Assembly: GCA_022885665.1 (NCBI GenBank)
Contig: JAGQDJ010000260.1
Location: 2,046,001 to 2,110,000, forward strand
DNA: 64,000 nt
Reading direction: 5' to 3'
From: Triops longicaudatus
Taxonomy: Eukaryota; Arthropoda; Branchiopoda; Notostraca; Triopsidae
The position numbers were made by a program, and so were the translations under genes. The notes under the pieces are model-generated. The model did no database searches. It saw nothing but the letters and a program-made list of their open reading frames with translations, and was not told where the DNA came from. Below, one piece after another: positions 62,769 through 64,000 of this stretch (positions are counted from its first letter, which is position 1; every line of letters begins with the position of its first letter).

Positions 62769-64000
62769 GTAGTGACAGTATTTTCGTTTGTTGTCTTGGT
62801 ACTCTCTTTTGGTTTTATGGCGCCCGATGTTCAACAGAAGAGAGAAATTTGACTATATGTATTTGACACTTAGAGCGAAGTCCTCCCCATTTTATATCTT
62901 GAAGGACATTTTTGATGGAAGACGTAGTTCGAGACGGCGTAAGACGAGATCGAAAGGGGGTTGTGTTACGCAGGAAAGAGGAGAAAGGTAACCGCCAACA
63001 GTGAATATGGACAATAGACCCTCCGTGTCGGTATGACGTAACTCGAGAAGTCGTAATGAGAAGTAAAGAGGAATTAGTTTATGGGTGAATAGGGGGCGGG
63101 TATTCGGCAATGGGGAAAAAATAAACAGAAAGATGCAATATTCAGATTAGCATGCAGAATCGTATAGCGGATTTAGCCAAGCAAACCGACAACTAATGGC
63201 GTCGCGATTATTCACGTTTTGATTCAATGTCATAGCAAGAGAGTATTTCAGGTAGAGTGGTTAGGTAAATTAAATTTAAACTGGAGTAAAGAAATTAATA
63301 TCTTAGAGGTGTTAACACAAACCCGATGAATGTAAGTCGGGTTATTGCGTAGAAATGTAAACAACTCAGATAGTGCGATATCGCGTAACGTGAGTCTTTT
63401 AGAAGATTAGCGGGGTGGTGGGGTGGTGGTTCAGGCAGATGTTTGTGAGGAATGAGTAAAGAAGAAAAGAAGACACGAGTTTTTCTATTCATTTTCAGTG
63501 CTTAAACCCAGAAAGTGTGCGCACGCGTTTAGTACTTTTGTTTAGCGCAAGAAAAATAAATCTAGGCATAAATGAATCAAATCGCAAAATAAACTGTGGT
63601 GTACATGATTTCAACTATTTTATCTAGAAATTTTCTAGTTTTAAAAAATGCGTCAGGAATATTCTTAATTAATTCTCAGCTCGTTGCTTGGAGGAAATTC
63701 GCGCTCTGCAGAACAGTTATGGGTTGAATATACATACCAAGGTGACAGTGCATACTATGGTGTCCTATCCGCTTTCGAGAATGTATCGGCTGATTGGGCT
63801 AGATCGATACGTGCCGAAACGTGTTGAGGCATAATTTTGTCGGTAGATTGGCCACGAAAGAATTCCAGTAAAGACTTCTTAGTAAGAGAAGGAAATTGGA
63901 TTCTTTCGTTCTTACTGTCTCTTTTTGCCTCTCCTTGGAAATTTAAGTAAGACGGGGGTCTACGAAAGGGATCTAAAGCGAACGGACCAGAGCAAGAGCG
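62769..64000. other. Right flank, no gene recognised
   Basis: Follows the donor at 62769 and is probably intron. Short open frames (62892-63110 -, 63295-63492 -) show no family features. Confidence 0.45.

Noticed and set aside
1..64000. CRISPR arrays, prokaryotic defence islands, viral integration
   Set aside because: No spaced direct repeats, no bacterial gene organisation and no viral protein signature were seen; the genes are animal and intron-bearing.

Overview
The window is AT-rich animal DNA with spliced genes. GT-AG introns run from about 46 bp to 6 kb, and there are no operons. An ionotropic (IR-type) glutamate receptor with a short N-terminus and a secreted, cysteine-repeat DUF4789-type protein point to an arthropod. 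I cannot resolve the class from the sequence alone; compact introns fit, for example, a crustacean, springtail or mite. Repeat content is modest: one short TIR element in two copies, a tRNA-derived SINE-like pair, and microsatellites.

Layout from left to right. At 1-2.3 kb lies MRPL19 (+), a mitochondrial ribosomal protein, with a strong hairpin just upstream. At 2.4-5.2 kb lies a repeat-rich patch holding two TIR elements, two SINE-like tRNA fragments, a frameshifted actin-family fragment (-) and a small unrecognised gene (-). At 5.8-11.1 kb lies a SKAP-family adaptor (-), with PH and SH3 domains and an unusually long tyrosine-motif linker. At 13.4-27.7 kb lies an FRMD4A/B orthologue (-), with FERM and CUPID regions and a long Ser-rich tail; it contains a probable cassette exon inside the FERM domain. 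At 27.7-38.6 kb I see only a tRNA-Gly(GCC) (-) and microsatellites. At 38.6-39.9 kb lies a secreted ten-repeat DUF4789-like protein (+). At 41.0-43.6 kb lies an IR chemosensory-type receptor (+) of ten exons. At 44.2-49.1 kb lies MCM2 (-), complete, convergent with the receptor. At 49.9 kb lies the first coding exon of a PCTAIRE kinase (CDK16/17/18) (+), divergent from MCM2. A further 12.5 kb of apparent intron leads to a second, phase-compatible putative first exon at 62.6 kb; the kinase domain must lie beyond the right edge if this is one gene.

I rebuilt exon structures by hand. For MRPL19, SKAP, FRMD4, IR and MCM2 the summed exon lengths are exact multiples of three, which supports the models. 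SKAP and FRMD4 both belong to cortical or adhesion signalling. MCM2 and the PCTAIRE kinase share an 877 bp divergent promoter interval containing a consensus E2F site on the MCM2 side. I found no evidence of a wholly new system. The most notable items are the FRMD4 cassette exon, the expanded SKAP linker, the PCTAIRE alternative-first-exon arrangement, the ten-repeat secreted protein, and the hairpin upstream of MRPL19.
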